64,000 bases of DNA from Schistocephalus solidus. Taxonomy: Eukaryota > Platyhelminthes > Cestoda > Diphyllobothriidea > Diphyllobothriidae. The position numbers were made by a program, and so were the translations under genes. Below are positions 41,069 through 53,295 of this stretch, piece by piece (positions within the stretch are counted from its first letter, which is position 1; the number at the start of each line of letters is the position of its first letter). Below the pieces are notes generated by a model. The model was not told the origin of the DNA. It worked only from the letters and a program-made list of their open reading frames with translations, and searched no databases. The DNA lies in assembly GCA_017591395.1 (NCBI GenBank), contig WEDG01002907.1:1-64000 (forward strand). The letters are read 5' to 3'.

Positions 41069-41600
41069 TAACCGTCAAGAATGCTAGACAGGGAAACTTT
41101 CGCAAGCATCATCCGTACGCTTAGGGTAGAACGAGGAAACAAGCATAGAGATTATGATGGTCCTAGTAGAATTGCCAGAGAAGCGACCCAGATACTTTCA
41201 TTTCTGATTTCTCAGACCACCAACAGAGGAGCCGAAACGATCATTAAAAGTCCGTGTAGGATCAATACCGTGACACTGCTCTGTGAAGCAGCATGGTAGG
41301 TTGCTTCTGAGCGTAGTACGAAAGGATAATAGAATATCTGGTAATTGAGTAAGTAGAAATCAACATAATGCACTCAGGGGTGCTAGTTGGCATGAGAATC
41401 GATAATGAATCTGAGGCCTACATAGCTGCGTATTCAGATTTAATTCTGATGATGGTTATCAGCATTTGAAACGGAAGTGCTTTTAAGCGAGCGCGCAATA
41501 TGACATAATTGTTTGGTGATCCTTTTGCGGAGGCATGGGTTATGAATATATCATAGTTCATGGGAGAAATGATGCATGGAAGACATAATTTGGAGATGGT
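41069..41600 (+). pseudogene. Possible retropseudogene of translation factor eIF2B subunit beta
   Basis: eIF2B beta is part of the guanine-nucleotide exchange factor for eIF2. The first open piece (41081-41299) reads FASIIRTLRVERG then SRIAREATQILSFLISQTT, resembling the N-terminal helices (F-x-x-x-L-K... A-R-E-T-x-x-L-L-R). In order after it, in changing frames: R-R-x-x-x-R-I-I-E-Y near 41310-41340, ESEAYIAAYSDLI near 41410-41445 (family: M-E-N-I-A-A-Q-A-L-E-x-I-H-S), a TEV-LL block, QYDIIV (41497-41515) and SFCGGMGYE (41520-41550; family F-C-x-G-H-E). No intron is needed across ~480 bp, hence retrocopy. Alignment is by eye against remembered sequence; alternatives are chance or another gene. 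Confidence 0.4.
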
Positions 41601-41629
41601 CTTCTAACTTCCCGATGGTTCTTTCTTGT

Positions 41630-42570
41630 GGTCAGGGATGGAAGAGGAAAATAAAAAAGAGGCCGTGGTGATGAAAGTTATGAGCAGCATTCTCTTTCCC
41701 TAGACAGTAGACTTTGCGCATGGTAACGTATTCGCCATCTTGAAGGACGGCATTTGAATATGATCGAAACAGATTCAGGTCATGTTCTACTTTTTCCTTT
41801 GCAATCGAAGAAGTTGACTCAGGAATCTCTTTTATGACGACATTTCTTTTGCGGTCAAGATGCTTGTTTGGTAACTTGATGCTCTTATTCGCTGACGGAG
41901 CTTTTTCATCAGGAGGAATTATGTTCTGGTAGACTACGCTATGTGAGTAAATGTTAAAAATTTTGTATGACGCACTGGTTTCGGCCTGGGAACCTTCATA
42001 GTCGTTGCCCTGTTGTAATGTGCTGTACACAGGGCTGCCATGTTCACTTCCATAAACTGGCCATTAAATGACTTCCCTTACTGAGTTGTCCTTGTGATGA
42101 AATGAATTTATGACGTCCCCTTCCAGAATTAATGGCGAGCCCTTCTTGTGGTTTCTAGTAGGGTTTTAAGGTTCGTCCTGGCTTTTACTTTAGCCTTGTT
42201 CAGTGATTTGGTAGGTTTAGTTGCCATATCAGGTCAAAAACTTAAATCATCATTGTTGCATTAACGTTGACTGCCTTGTTATTCAGCGGAAGTGGTTTGT
42301 CTACAGTTTACCCTGGTGACGTAACTCTCTACTTCTTCCTGGATGTTTTTGAATTTACAACTGCTACGCCTTCTTTACAAGGATAATCGTTGCTTGTCGG
42401 TTGGGAAGTTGACGGAATATGAAGGGATTTACTTTTGCTGTTCTCTAGAATAGCCACAATGGGGTCCGTCAGTAGGCCTTGCTTCTCTTCGAGTTTCTGG
42501 ATTTATTTATAATGGCCCGCACAACGGACACAACGATGGGTTGCTATGAAACCCGTCTCATTTGTTGCAA
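41630..42570 (-). pseudogene. LINE-C copy 2, ORF1
   Basis: The frame 42030-41632 reads MYSTLQQGNDYEGSQAE, HLDRKRNVVIKEIPESTSS and LNLFRSYSNAVLQDGEYVT, matching LINE-C copy 1 (VPESASVIPKKRVKHDLKLL). Upstream, in broken frames to about 42570, lie RCVRC and QKLEEKQGLLTDPIVAIL, a short Cys motif and coiled coil that form the ORF1 N-terminus. It ends abruptly at 41630. ORF2 is absent. 42571-43130 may hold its 5' UTR, but I see no firm signal. Confidence 0.68.
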
Positions 42571-43149
42571 AGTTATCAGTGTCTGATGTCAGAACTCTGG
42601 TCCATTTTTCCTTTTGTGTCTCCTGGAGTTTACTGTGAATAACCAACCTGGAGTCTAATGATTTTATCGTTAATTTTTCACGAGAGACTGGAACTAAATT
42701 AAAGGTTGTTCTCAGTTTATATTCGTATTTAAAAATTACTTAAATAATTCACAGTCGCGAATTGAAACAAATAAGTTTTGAATCTGATCCTTGTTGATTT
42801 GGTAGTGTCGGGAAAACTGGTAAAGGAAACGAGACAGAGCGTGAACTTCTATATTCCCGTTAAGGATACAGAAGGGCCGTCTGATGATGGCGGTACCGTG
42901 TGCGTAAACTGGAATATTGGCGTCTGGAAGTTGCAAAAGTGTCCAGTCGATCAAAATACGAAAAATATGTGAAGATCCATGGATGTCAAAAATTTGAAGG
43001 TTGGGCCTGTTGCCTAGTCGTTCATATATACTCTAAGGAGAATGACCCTGCCAACTTAAGTAACCGATCACTACTTCCTTCGAGTAAGTTCTTCCAGAAA
43101 TATTACAATCGCTTTCAGTAGCATCTAGCAAAACTCGGGTTAGCAGTCA

Positions 43150-44300
43150 CGAAGAAACTTGCAGTCTTTCACCAACTGCTTCAGAACTGAATGCCAACAC
43201 AGTAAATTCGCTTGCACATGCACACTGCCATGGGTGTCTTGATCTTGCCACGGGAGTAGGACGTTTAAAGGAAAGCCTTGACTTTCTCTCAGAGAAAATA
43301 ACAGTGCTCATAAACCACAACAAGATTACGCCACCAGATACCGAGTATACAGAGGACATGGAAACAGTTAAAAAATCGGTCTACACACACCTGAAAGACT
43401 GTAAAAATACTAAACACAACTTCGAGCGGAAACCAAAGAGACAGAGAACAAAACCCTTGCTACAAGCTGCGGACTCGTCAGGAGTACAGTTTTAGGGCTG
43501 GCAGACTCAAGGTAATGCAACAAAACCATGTACCTCAGTATGTTCCTCAAAACCAGAGTCTAACAAGGCCACATGCAAGCACATACAACAACAGAAGGCA
43601 GCTACCAAGCAGCCTTCTTAAGGCCAACGTAAGCTCTCAGTTATACCACACGACAGCCATGTGAGCACACCATGTGTACGCAAACCAAGCCAACAAATTC
43701 AGAGAGAATCTTCTCACGAAACGGAGGCTGGACTGAGTAATGGGCAACACTGTCAATTATAAGAAAATACAACCAACACACGGTTAACCGAATCTTACAT
43801 GGATTTGAACTCTGCTATCTCTTTGGCCATTTTGTACAGAGTAAGTGAAATGAGTGCACTGGGAAAGAGAGTTTCGTTGGTTAAAATATATGATACCTAA
43901 ACAGCAGGTGCTCGGTTAATTCGCAAACGAAATGCAATTATAAAATGGGGTCCGAGAATCAATATCAGCTGTTTCCTGGGAGAAAGTTAAACCTGACATA
44001 GGTCTTCTTCAAGAGTATGTTACGGCATTGTTAAGAGACGGCGTTTTGATTAAAATTCTTAAATCATATCGAATGGGGAACACTCAGCCGTTAATTTGTT
44101 CAAACCCTCGGCCATGACCCTTAAACATCATTTTAGAAACGAATGCACTGCTCTTGCTACAAAGAAAGTTGTCTCTACAGTATATGCATACTGGTGTTTT
44201 TTTAAACCAGACTACGAGCCAAGAGAACGAATGAAAATGAATCAACTGTAAGCGAACTGAAAGAGCGAAGGGGCAATGGTAAAACGCACCTAAATATCAG
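43150..44300 (+). pseudogene. LINE-F2 ORF1
   Basis: Frame pieces: ELNANTVNSLAHAHCHGCL, GRLKESLDFLSEKITVL and EDMETVKKSVYTHLKDC (43160-43400), then decayed Gln/Thr-rich sequence. Next come the RRM-like block LIKILKSYRMGN and PLNIILETNALLLLQRK (44045-44170), and FKPDYEPRE near 44205. The Cys/His cluster H-x-H-C-H-G-C may be a zinc knuckle remnant. Same protein family as the LINE-B, C and K ORF1s. Confidence 0.65.
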
Positions 44301-44389
44301 AGAGAGGCGCATAATTCACGTCAAATGATAATTTCTTTGACCAAAAGCAGTCAGGCTGACAGCTTGGCCAATATCCAAATGCCCGCTTT

Positions 44390-45060
44390 CGTGGCTTATA
44401 TAAGCACTAGTGACCGCTGTCTCAAAATGGACTTTACCAACTTCCAGAGTCTCTTCAACAAACTTAATTAGCTCAAATCCCTAGCCTCTGAGCAGAAACC
44501 GCGCATAATTGCATTGACAGAGCCATGACTATATGAACAAATAAGCCTTAGCGAAGTCAGTATCGGGGCTACCACTTTATATATCCTAGGAACTTTCCAC
44601 CTGTCAGAGAGAAATTTCCGACATAGGAATGAATTAATTTCTGGCAAAATTAATATTAAAAATTGCCGACGATTAAACTATGCGTTGTTTACCGGCCTCC
44701 TAGCTCGAACGAAATCAATGATATGGAACTTCTAAACTCAGTTAAATTGATATGCCAGAAGGATAATTTATTACTCCTGGGTGACAATAACACACCTAAC
44801 ATAGATTGCAAAAGTTCAGCAGTGAAGGCTGCAGTAATGCTATTCGACTATAAACTACTCCAATTTTCCCCGGACGAATACCTCACTTAGCACATAAAGT
44901 TCGGAACCAGGCTGAGAGAAGGTCAACGATCAAATATTTTAGCTCTCGTTTTCAGTAAATAAGAAGGATTCATAAAAGAAGTGAACTCACAACCGCCATT
45001 AGGGATAAGTAACCATATTTCTTTTACCTGTGTGTTATCTCCTTTATCCACAACCGCAAA
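44390..45060 (+). pseudogene. LINE-F2 APE-type endonuclease
   Basis: MDFTNFQSLFNKLN begins the domain; PRIIALTEP keeps the catalytic Glu. The frame 44663-44890 reads LCVVYRPPSSNEINDMELL and LLLLGDNNTPNIDCKS (normally GDFN). The part after the stop at 44888 has FGTRLREGQ, LALVFSK and LGISNHISFTCV, where SDH is SNH. So one active-site Asp is lost and stops are present; inactive. Confidence 0.8.
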
Positions 45061-46654
45061 TAAAGAGACACCAAAGCATGTGGAAAGGGTATTTGGACAC
45101 AATGTGAACTGATGCTTCCGTGGAAATCTGGTTAGTCAATACAAAAAATAGCGACGAAACCTGGCATCATTTCCAAGGGATTATAGAGCGCCCAATTGAC
45201 GTCCATTGTCCAAGGAAAATAATAATGCCGTATGCCCGACCTCCATGAATAAATTCGAAGATAAAAAAGGAGCACAAATGAGAAAATGAGATTGTGAAAA
45301 AAGTGATTTCATCTTTACGATCCCATTTCATTTGCCGAATATAAAGAGCGACTAAACGAATGCCGTAAGCAAATACAGATTGCTAGAACTACATTCGAGT
45401 GTCAACTGACAACAGAAGCCACAATGTGCCCTAAAAAGGTTTATGGGTACCTCCGTAGTCGACGGAAGCACCGGGCTGAAATTTTGAGTCTAAGGGATAG
45501 CCTCAAGAACATATTAACTGAAGGACCGCAGAATGTCCAGCTATTGTCCCAGTTCCTTAGATCTTTGTTTAAGTTGGAACCATCTGCTGACAGTGAAGAA
45601 CTTGCGATGGGCAAAGATATGGCTGTCATTGAAACCGTAGCCTTTTCAGTAGACGAAGTCAGGTGGGTCCTCAACCAAATCAAGCCAGACAAGTCTCTTG
45701 GTCCGGATGAAATCCCTGCGCTAATACGTAAAAAAACTATCAGCCGAACTAGCAATGCCTCTTTCATCTCTGTTCGAGCTGTCAATGAGAACCGGGAGCT
45801 TGCCTTCGCTGGGAAAAACAGTCAGCATCATTCCCTTACATAAGAGAGGTAGCAAAATGGCAGCAAACAGCTTTAGTCCTCTAAGCTTGACTTGAATTTC
45901 CAGCAAATCAATGGAAGTCCTTGTAAAGCGTGCCACACTAAAATTTTGTGGTGAACATGACGTCTTACAGAAATTTTCAGCATGGTTTTCAGTGAGGGTG
46001 CTCCTGCCTTTCAAACCTGCTGACATCTCTCAAAGTCTGCACCACTGCTTTAGAAGGAAGCTTCGAAGTAGATGCCGTATACATCGATTTCCGCAAAGCC
46101 TTTGATAGCGTGCCCCACCGATGACTTTTACATTAACTGAGCGTCATTCGCATCAGGAGGAAGCTTGTGAACTGGATAAAGTCATTTCTGATTGGTCAAA
46201 AACAACGTGCCTGTATCGGAGAGGGTAAATCGGATTGTGTGAACGTGGTTAATGGTGTTCTACAAGGCTCCGTTATTGGTCCCCTAATTGTAATCCTTTA
46301 CGTGAATAGTCTTCAGGAACTGAACTTCAATAAGATCATGTTTTCTGATGACGTTAAGTTATGGCGATTCGGTAAAGACCCGAGCGATCAGAATGTTCTG
46401 CAAAATAATCTGCGCAGACTGTAAACATGGTCAGAGAAATGGCTTCTAGATTTCAGTGTGCAAAAGTGTGCCGTTTTCCACCTGCGTCCAAAAAATTATC
46501 TTCCAACTGCCAACGTGAGGACATATTACCTGAACGAAACTCAAATTCTCATCGAAGCTTCACAAAAAGACTACGGTGTTTGGATAGAGAGCAACCTGAA
46601 GCTATCATTGCAATGCGTCAAGGCTGCAAACACTGCCATGCAAGTAGCTATCTA

Positions 46655-46795
46655 TCTATTTATTTATTGCCAGTTTACAGGCAAGGTCCTAAAAATATAT
46701 ACAGTAGAGGGTCAAGCTGACAGTGAAAAAAACTCCTGATCGTTGTTTCAGGTGTTTTCAGGAGGAAAAACTGCAGCTTATTGAGTATTGTAAGC
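46655..46795 (-). mobile_element. LINE-J solo tail with complete ENE-like element, inserted in LINE-F2
   Basis: Nearly identical to 17629-17765, same orientation relative to J. It contains the ENE-like structure (46717-46776), the terminal hairpin and the TAAA-rich tail. The 5' end lies just outside the ENE. High similarity between the two copies suggests recent mobilisation. Confidence 0.85.
46717..46776 (-). ncRNA. ENE-like element in the J solo tail
   Basis: Same pairing as at 17700-17759 (upper stem CTCCTGA/TCAGGAG; lower CAGT/ACTG plus CTG/CAG). One U of the internal loop is C here. Confidence 0.55.
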
Positions 46796-47456
46796 TATCA
46801 AAAGTGCGGTTGTATCCATCGATGAAAACCTCTTTGGTAAAATCAACGGCGCCTTCTTTTGACCTCACCTAGAATATGGCATGCAGTCGTGACAGCCATG
46901 TCCGCAAAGGACAAAATATATCTCGAGAAATTGCAAAGTCGTGTAACGAAGATAGTAAGTGGTCTAAAATACCACTCTTATATAGAGACTGGAATGCCTA
47001 AATCTATTACCCTCTGCGTTACAGGCAGCAACGAGCTGATATTATCTTAGTTTACAAGATAATACATGGCCTTCAGCAATGGTTGCGCTTCAAGGACATT
47101 TTATTAGTGGCAACTCTCGCCTCATCTTCGTGGACATGACATGAAGCTGCGCACGAAAATGTGCAGGCTAAACCTCCGCTTTGAATTCTTCAAGCAACGG
47201 TTAGTAAAACAGTGGAATGATCTCCCACAATCAGTCTTGGAGGTTGCGTCCCTACAGATTTTCAAGACTCGCTTGGATAATTATATGTGTCCCTTGTTTT
47301 CCCTCGACGATCTTAACACGATGTCATATTACGTCAACTCCAGACATGAGTTATTTATAAAAACAATGCTACTTATATTTTGTGAATACTATTTGTATTA
47401 TGTGCACTATTAAGAGTACGTACACAGATGTATATGACACACTGGCATCTGAACAA

Positions 47457-47486
47457 AAGGGTTTTCAAAGGCGTTACCTGTCACCC
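47457..47486 (+). other. LINE-F2 3' hairpin tail
   Basis: AGGGT (47457-47461) pairs with ACCCT around TTTTCAAAGGCGTTACCTGTC. Corresponds to AGGGA/TCCCT in E2 and TTTCAAAGGCG in E1. The element ends by about 47500. Confidence 0.6.
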
Positions 47487-47500
47487 TCACCAAATAATGT

Positions 47501-48310
47501 GAAAGGCTTCACGCTTCATGCCTGGTTTCCCGCGTGTTTCCCAGTTGACTTGCCCTGTTCCGGTGGGCTTCGTCATGCGTGCTTGATACTACAGCACACG
47601 CTAATTGACTGATTCAAAATGCTACGGTGAACGTGGCGCGTGATTTCGTCGACATTTAGCAACTGGCCAGGCCAAAATAGAGGAAGTGACAGAAAAGGGA
47701 AAAATGTGTTCCAGCGATCGCCCTTTCTTCGTTTGAACTGCTTAATGGAGCTCGACTGTTGGATTCTATCAGAAAAGGTAAAACAGGTCTTCCACGTGTG
47801 CCATACACGCTCTGATCCGTAATCCCACATGCACTTGATTTCTCTAAAGGGTTTCCAGAAATTGCTGGTTAGTGTCGTAAAAGCCAGCCTGGCTAAATTA
47901 CTCCAGCAGTCCGTTAACACTTAGTAAATCGTACTAATTTAAGGAGGACCCTGTCGTTTATAATAAGGAACTAAATCTCAGCATCCCATTGGGTGTGACC
48001 ACAATTCCTGACCTCTCCCATACGTCAATCACCTAACCCGAAGTCAGTCCACTGGCAACGTTTGCTTGGATCTTCAAAAAGAGAGCAATATCATACACGT
48101 CAGAGTAAAGATTAACCTCGGCAGCCTGATGCTCGTCCCAATGGAGCTTCGAGATAGACCATCAGTGGATAATTATTTATTTGAAGTTTTTATTGAATTC
48201 AACACCATAAAAACACCAAACACCTTAAAAATACCGTACATTCAATTATATGCCGTTGTCCCAACGGGATGTATAATGCTCGAAATATCTTTATATTAGA
48301 CTGAATTAAT
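47501..48310. other. No recognised feature
   Basis: A 115-codon minus frame (47920-47573) has no recognisable motif and no clear splice sites. Otherwise nothing. Confidence 0.35.
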
Positions 48311-48690
48311 ATTGTTACGTGTTTCATCGAATTTTTTCTTAAACTCCTCTTCTTTCTGAAAATGCCTTACATTTTTTTCTTTGTAATAGGAATAAGTCGC
48401 AGGAGGCTCGGTCAGGTGAGTAAGTAGGTGAGAAACTGTGTTCATGCCGTTTTCGCCAAAACTGATTTATTTTGACCGTTGTGTCAGGGGCGTTGTCAAG
48501 ACAAAGCAGCCAATTCTTCGATCACCCCAATTCAGCTGTCCTTGATCAAACTTTGCCACGACGCGTTTGGTAAACAAATTTTCAAACAGAATTTGTTGGC
48601 ATAACCTCCAGGGAATTCCAGTTATTTCTCCAATTCGTCGATTGTTCTGCGACGAACAACCGTAATGGCATCACGCACATTTTAAACATT
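48311..48690 (-). pseudogene. mariner-like transposase relic with central deletion
   Basis: Minus strand, in shifting frames: VVRRRTIDELEK then GIPWRLCQQILFENL and RVVAKFDQGQLN (end of the N-terminal helix-turn-helix region), followed within ~30 bp by WLLCLDNAPDTTVKINQF (second catalytic Asp) and TYSPDRASCDLFLL (third Asp, normally YSPDLAPCDFFLF). Roughly 100 residues between these, including the first catalytic Asp, are missing. No terminal inverted repeat found by eye. Confidence 0.75.
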
Positions 48691-51600
48691 TTAATCTGTT
48701 TTGGATTTTGAGAACGATGCGAACATTTGGAGTGGCTGACGCAAAGTGAGCATCCATCTAACGCAGACCCAGCATTAGTGTATGTCCCATGCAGAATAAG
48801 CGCGACTCAAGCAACGCACACGCTAAACCAATTTGGTCGCTACTTTTAGTCTCATGCAAAGGCAACGTAGTCCCTTTGATGGTGGGAAGCTGGTCATATC
48901 CGGATGCATTGAATGGAGTGGCTGAAATGCTGTACTACTGAGTAGTGTCCAGCGGTATTTAGCAGGAAGTGCTAGGCTGTATCTGACTCATCAACTAGAG
49001 CACAATGAACGAGCCAGGTAAGGTCTCCGAACATTTCCAATATCGTACTGCAGTATTAATAAACATTTTTAATGCTTATTTAATTTGCACTCGGCCAGTC
49101 GTAAGTTAGGGAGGCATGTGTATGCCCGCTTTGCCTGGAGAGGTCTATCAAGACCTCTCGCAGATGGCCGAATAGAGGTCAAAAGGATGAGATGATAGCA
49201 AGAGGGTTCCAAGGTAAGAGGAGCAGGCATAGTACAGTGAGTTGGCTGTCGAGCATTTGTCCTTTGTACAAAACCTTCAACCTAAAACTCCCAGCTACCC
49301 AGGCTTCGTATCACTGTTTGATTGGCCAACGATGGTTAATAAGCAAAAATGGATGAAATTGGATTCTCTCTCATCGAGTAATATTTCTTCTGGGTTAAAT
49401 GATGATTACCCTATCTACAGAATTATTGGCTACTCTCCAGAAGTCACACACTCTTCTTCTGAGCTATTTTTTGTGACTTCTTGGTTTGTTTGATGTTTAA
49501 GGGGATTAACGCGTGAACTTGGGGTTAATCCATCGGAAAAAACGTTTTCAGACTCGCCCCGAAAGTTGATATGAATATGTGAACTGAAATCCTTCAGCTA
49601 CCGCGGACTAATCACTTAATATTCAAAAGCTACTAACAATCAGTCAGTAGTAAACAAACACGTAATTATTTATGTGACAGACAGCACAGGTACTAGCTGA
49701 AAACCCAGACGTGTGCGTTTGAATCACGTGGAGTGACTACAGCCTATAAACCACGCCCCCTACTTTAGAGACAGGGCCAAACGGAATTTAATAAATGGAT
49801 TTTATTAGTCTTTTTGGTACCTAAAATGTTTTGCCTCTGCACACACTTCTGACATTTTTTACCATGATGGTTAGGTAAATCGATTAAAAGATTAACGTAA
49901 GATGTGGTCTTTCAGGCATCACGTCAGCCATGTTTTATGGAAAAAGGAAGCGTTCGCTCAAACCTTGTTCCCCAGGTTCACACTGAGCCTTTTTTTGCCC
50001 CACTGCCCCGCGGGTGTCATAGGTTGGAGGCAAGAACTCAACAGTGGTTGAACGATATCGGAATTCAGTACTAGGTTCTGGATGTCTCGGTGACCATTTA
50101 ATTACTCCTTCGGCCCCGGATTAAGACATCGGTGACCTGAGTGAATTACGTTCGGAGCTTAAATACAGTGAGTTTGCCATCTATGCTACAATGCGTAGAA
50201 ACAGCCATTAGTATTGCTAGAATGGTTTGCCTTATTTCCCATTTAATGCGTTAGAATTTGCGCTTCGAAACTTGGAAACAAAGGCACTTGGGTGGTCTTA
50301 TTTGATGTCAGATGCTTGTCTCTGATACGCTAACAATGACGACTGCACAGGTTTTTAGGAGTCTATCGTAGATTCCTGAAATACATACTACAAGTCCAGG
50401 TGCGACTACTTGGAGGCACGTCCTCCGGTGTCGACTGAGAGGCGATCAGACTGTATCATGACATAACGACTTCCAACACCTGAAGATAGTTTGGCTATTC
50501 GGTGAAGGTAAAAAATTAACTATTATACCCGAAGAGTGTACAAAAAATTTGTAATAATGGAAATACACAATGAAGTAATTTGGGAAGTCAATTGACTTCA
50601 AACAAATGTACTCTTATTGGGAGATTCATACACAAAGTAAGGAATTTGAAGTTTGCAAAAGACATAAAGCTGACAGTGCCGAATAACACAATAGTCATCT
50701 CTTATCGAAGTGGAGTACAAAAAACGTTTTTTATAAGAGTAGAAGGTACTAGCCTGCTAAAGATCGGCAGCAGATAAACTAAATAGTTTGTCGAACTCGC
50801 TCACTGTGTCCGAAGGTCTGCAAATATACCGTTATCTCGGGTCACTGAACAACTGAGTGAATTCCATCGGAAGCACGCGATGGGATAATTCGGGAATTCA
50901 ACTTACTTCCAACAAATCTACATATGGTCATTAGGCTAGTCATTCGCCCTTCTAACAACACAGGACTGTGGAGAATCGAGGGTTCAGAGTGGGCAAAAGA
51001 AATGAAGATTACCGTGTTGAAATACCATCCCCAATAGAAAAGTCATCTCGTGCTTGAGTGAAATTAAATTTTCAGTTTATTTTCAGATTATTTGGTAAGG
51101 CTAATAGGCAGTTCTTTTGAAAACCTTATTGTGTACATGTCAGTTCGTTTGATGCTACAGAAAATGCACAAAGAAAAATGAGAACTATTAAAATAATACT
51201 CACATAATGTGAATAATATTTATAAATAAAATGTCTGTGGCTCACGGGGTATTTGAGTCAGCTTCAGGCTGTTGAGGGAAAACATTGGACAGATATAGTC
51301 ATCGAAGCGTTTATTTGAAGAGCTGAAGAGACATCGCCTTCAAAAATCTTTCACTAAAAGCAGATGATGCTTGCCAATTACAGACCGACAAACAATAAAA
51401 TAATAGTCTGTCTAACTCGATCGGATTATAATTCTATGCCAGAGGGCCTAAAATATATATGTTTCTCTTAGGGCACTGACCAACCGGGTACGTACTATCA
51501 GATCCATAGTCGCTCGCACGAATTCCGCCTGCCATAGTCCATAATGACACACGTTTTTCGTGAGGCACCATCGGCCAAGATGAGCGCTTCCTCTCATTTT

Positions 51601-52685
51601 CATCCATACATCCTTAACGAAGAAGCAAACTTTTAGTTGACTGGCGGCATTGATTGTAATTTCAACTTGACTGCTGTCTACAAAAGTAGCCATATTGTCC
51701 TCTATCTTAGATACACTGTAGGTAAAATGGAGTTTAATGACTGATGGAATGCTTCAGTCGAAGATTGCTTATTAACTGTCTGCATAGGTTTCAAACACTG
51801 CTACCTTAACAATAGGGCTGAACCGGTGCTTGTAAAGAAACTTACCCCAGGAAATTAGGTGAGAAAAGAAATACAATGATCTGAATTTAAAAAATCGCCG
51901 AAAGAGGTTTCCATTACTTTGGAGAACTACATTCAGGGGTACCCTTTTGGGTAGGGCACAATTATAAATCCCCCCGCCATATAACAGAGGGCCTTACGCT
52001 TAATTATGGGAGGAATAGAGTTAGCCATAACAGGGATAGTAGCAGCGTTAGCGTTTGAACCGGGTTTTCGGTTAAGATCAAAATAAAGACACGAAAATAG
52101 GTACGCTCTCTGGAATTTACCTTAAGAGCAACTGTACTCCGGGGGAGGAGAGTATTCCAATCGTGCTCGGAACCGCAAAACAACGTGGAAATTCAAATTA
52201 TCAAAAATCGCTCATAGATCAAGTAAGCTGGAGCGATATTTGCTAATTTGTGCATCAACAGTAATGATTTTTTGCGTAAAATAAGAAAAGACGCATATTT
52301 TCACCCGACTACGACCGAATATTGCGTTTGTAAGGCATATCACATTAGCAGCTCGTCAGATGTAGAAGTTTCTTCGGTACCCAATATCACGGTGCAGGCA
52401 ATTTCGGTAACGTGTTCAGTTTATTTAATGTTATGCATTTCGGCCTTGCAACATTTAAGTGAGGAAACTGGGGCCTAAGCGACCATTTTGATCGTTCTTT
52501 GGCGTTACAGTAGTGTGTATAACTCACTGAAATGTAATTTTTGAAGAGGAATTAGAAAATTATAAACCTCTTCTTGGCACAGATTTAATAAATGCCTTTT
52601 GTGATACATGTAAAAAGGGTTTCTCAGTAAGTTGTGCTTAGGGTGAAGGATAAACAGATCTGATGATGGAGATAAATTACAGGCA
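48691..52685. other. No recognised gene or repeat
   Basis: About 4 kb of AT-rich sequence with short frames only. 49242-49493 (plus) is an 83-codon frame (SYPGFVSLFDWPTMVNKQKW) with exon-like composition, but no convincing splice pair or homology. No RNA genes seen. Confidence 0.35.
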
Positions 52686-52805
52686 GATACTGGAGACACT
52701 CAAATGGCTATCTCTGGCGTAGTAACTGTCGTCAGCCACTGTAACACAGCCTCGGGTGTGGCCAACCATAGGTTAGTATGCGTGTTCTGTGTGATACTGA
52801 GCACC
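52686..52805 (-). repeat. tRNA-derived SINE-2, degenerate copy
   Basis: Aligns with 53165-53235: AAATGGCYATYTCTG, then TGTCRTCA-CCA and a CCTCGGGTG remnant of the T arm. Same orientation as the better copy ~470 bp away. A box not readable. Confidence 0.45.
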
Positions 52806-53149
52806 GTAGTTCAGTGTTCTGTTTGTTTACTCCCGCAGGCCGTCATTTTTGACTGGGGATAAAGAATTGCAAGCGAGTGACGTTCACGGGTCTCTTCTGA
52901 TTGCTGAAGGATTACGGAAATATCCGGCTGCTCCGTATTTCCAAGCCGCAGCACAATGACTTGCAACCAATAATGGACAAAGGCGACGAAATATGCCAAC
53001 TTTAATAACGTTATAGAATTTCATGACTTGTTATTCAACTGCATACGGTCATTGTCTAGTAATAAGATTAGACAAACCACCCACTTAAAGATCGACTTAG
53101 AGGACTACAACGTGATAGGTAAATAAACCGCGCACTGAATGACCTCACC

Positions 53150-53295
53150 GACAAAAGCAAGAAAGACTGAAATGGCCATTTCTGTCTTATAAGTTGTCAT
53201 CACCCAGTCCCAGGAGGTATTCCAACCGAGGCTCGAACCCATAACCTCCTGGTTAGAACTCACTGCGCCATGCGCTCGTTTTCTTGCCCTGCGGG
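53150..53295 (-). repeat. tRNA-derived SINE-2 with A and B boxes
   Basis: Minus strand: ATGGCGCAGTGAG (A box) and GGTTCGAGCC (perfect B box) 30 bases apart, then a body TGGGACTGGGTGATGACAAC and GAAATGGCCATTTCAG. The tRNA fold is imperfect, so a SINE rather than a functional tRNA gene. Confidence 0.6.

Larger units (their letters stand above)
45400..47300 (+). pseudogene. LINE-F2 reverse transcriptase
   Basis: 45424-45843 reads CPKKVYGYLRSRRKHRAEIL, VRWVLNQIKPDKSLGPDEIP. Motif A VYIDFRKAFDSVPHR is at 46075-46120, motif B region NGVLQGSVIGPLIVIL, motif C IMFSDDVKLWRF (FADD changed to FSDD; aspartates kept). After the J-tail insertion the thumb continues: HLEYGMQS-like, ITLCVTGSN, and 47141-47413 LRFEFFKQRLVKQWNDLPQS. 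Several frameshifts. Confidence 0.85.
43140..47500 (+). mobile_element. LINE-F2, nearly full-length CR1-like retrotransposon
   Basis: ORF1 (43150-44300), endonuclease (44390-45060), RT (45400-47300), 3' UTR with hairpin (47457-47486). A J-family solo tail is inserted in antisense at 46655-46795. Decayed throughout but with all parts in order; it is the best guide to the F family, of which F1 (20.1-21.3 kb) is a fragment. Confidence 0.85.

Noticed and set aside
47573..47920. 115-codon minus frame as a gene
   Set aside because: No family recognised, no splice or promoter evidence, and it starts beside a LINE end; treated as chance.
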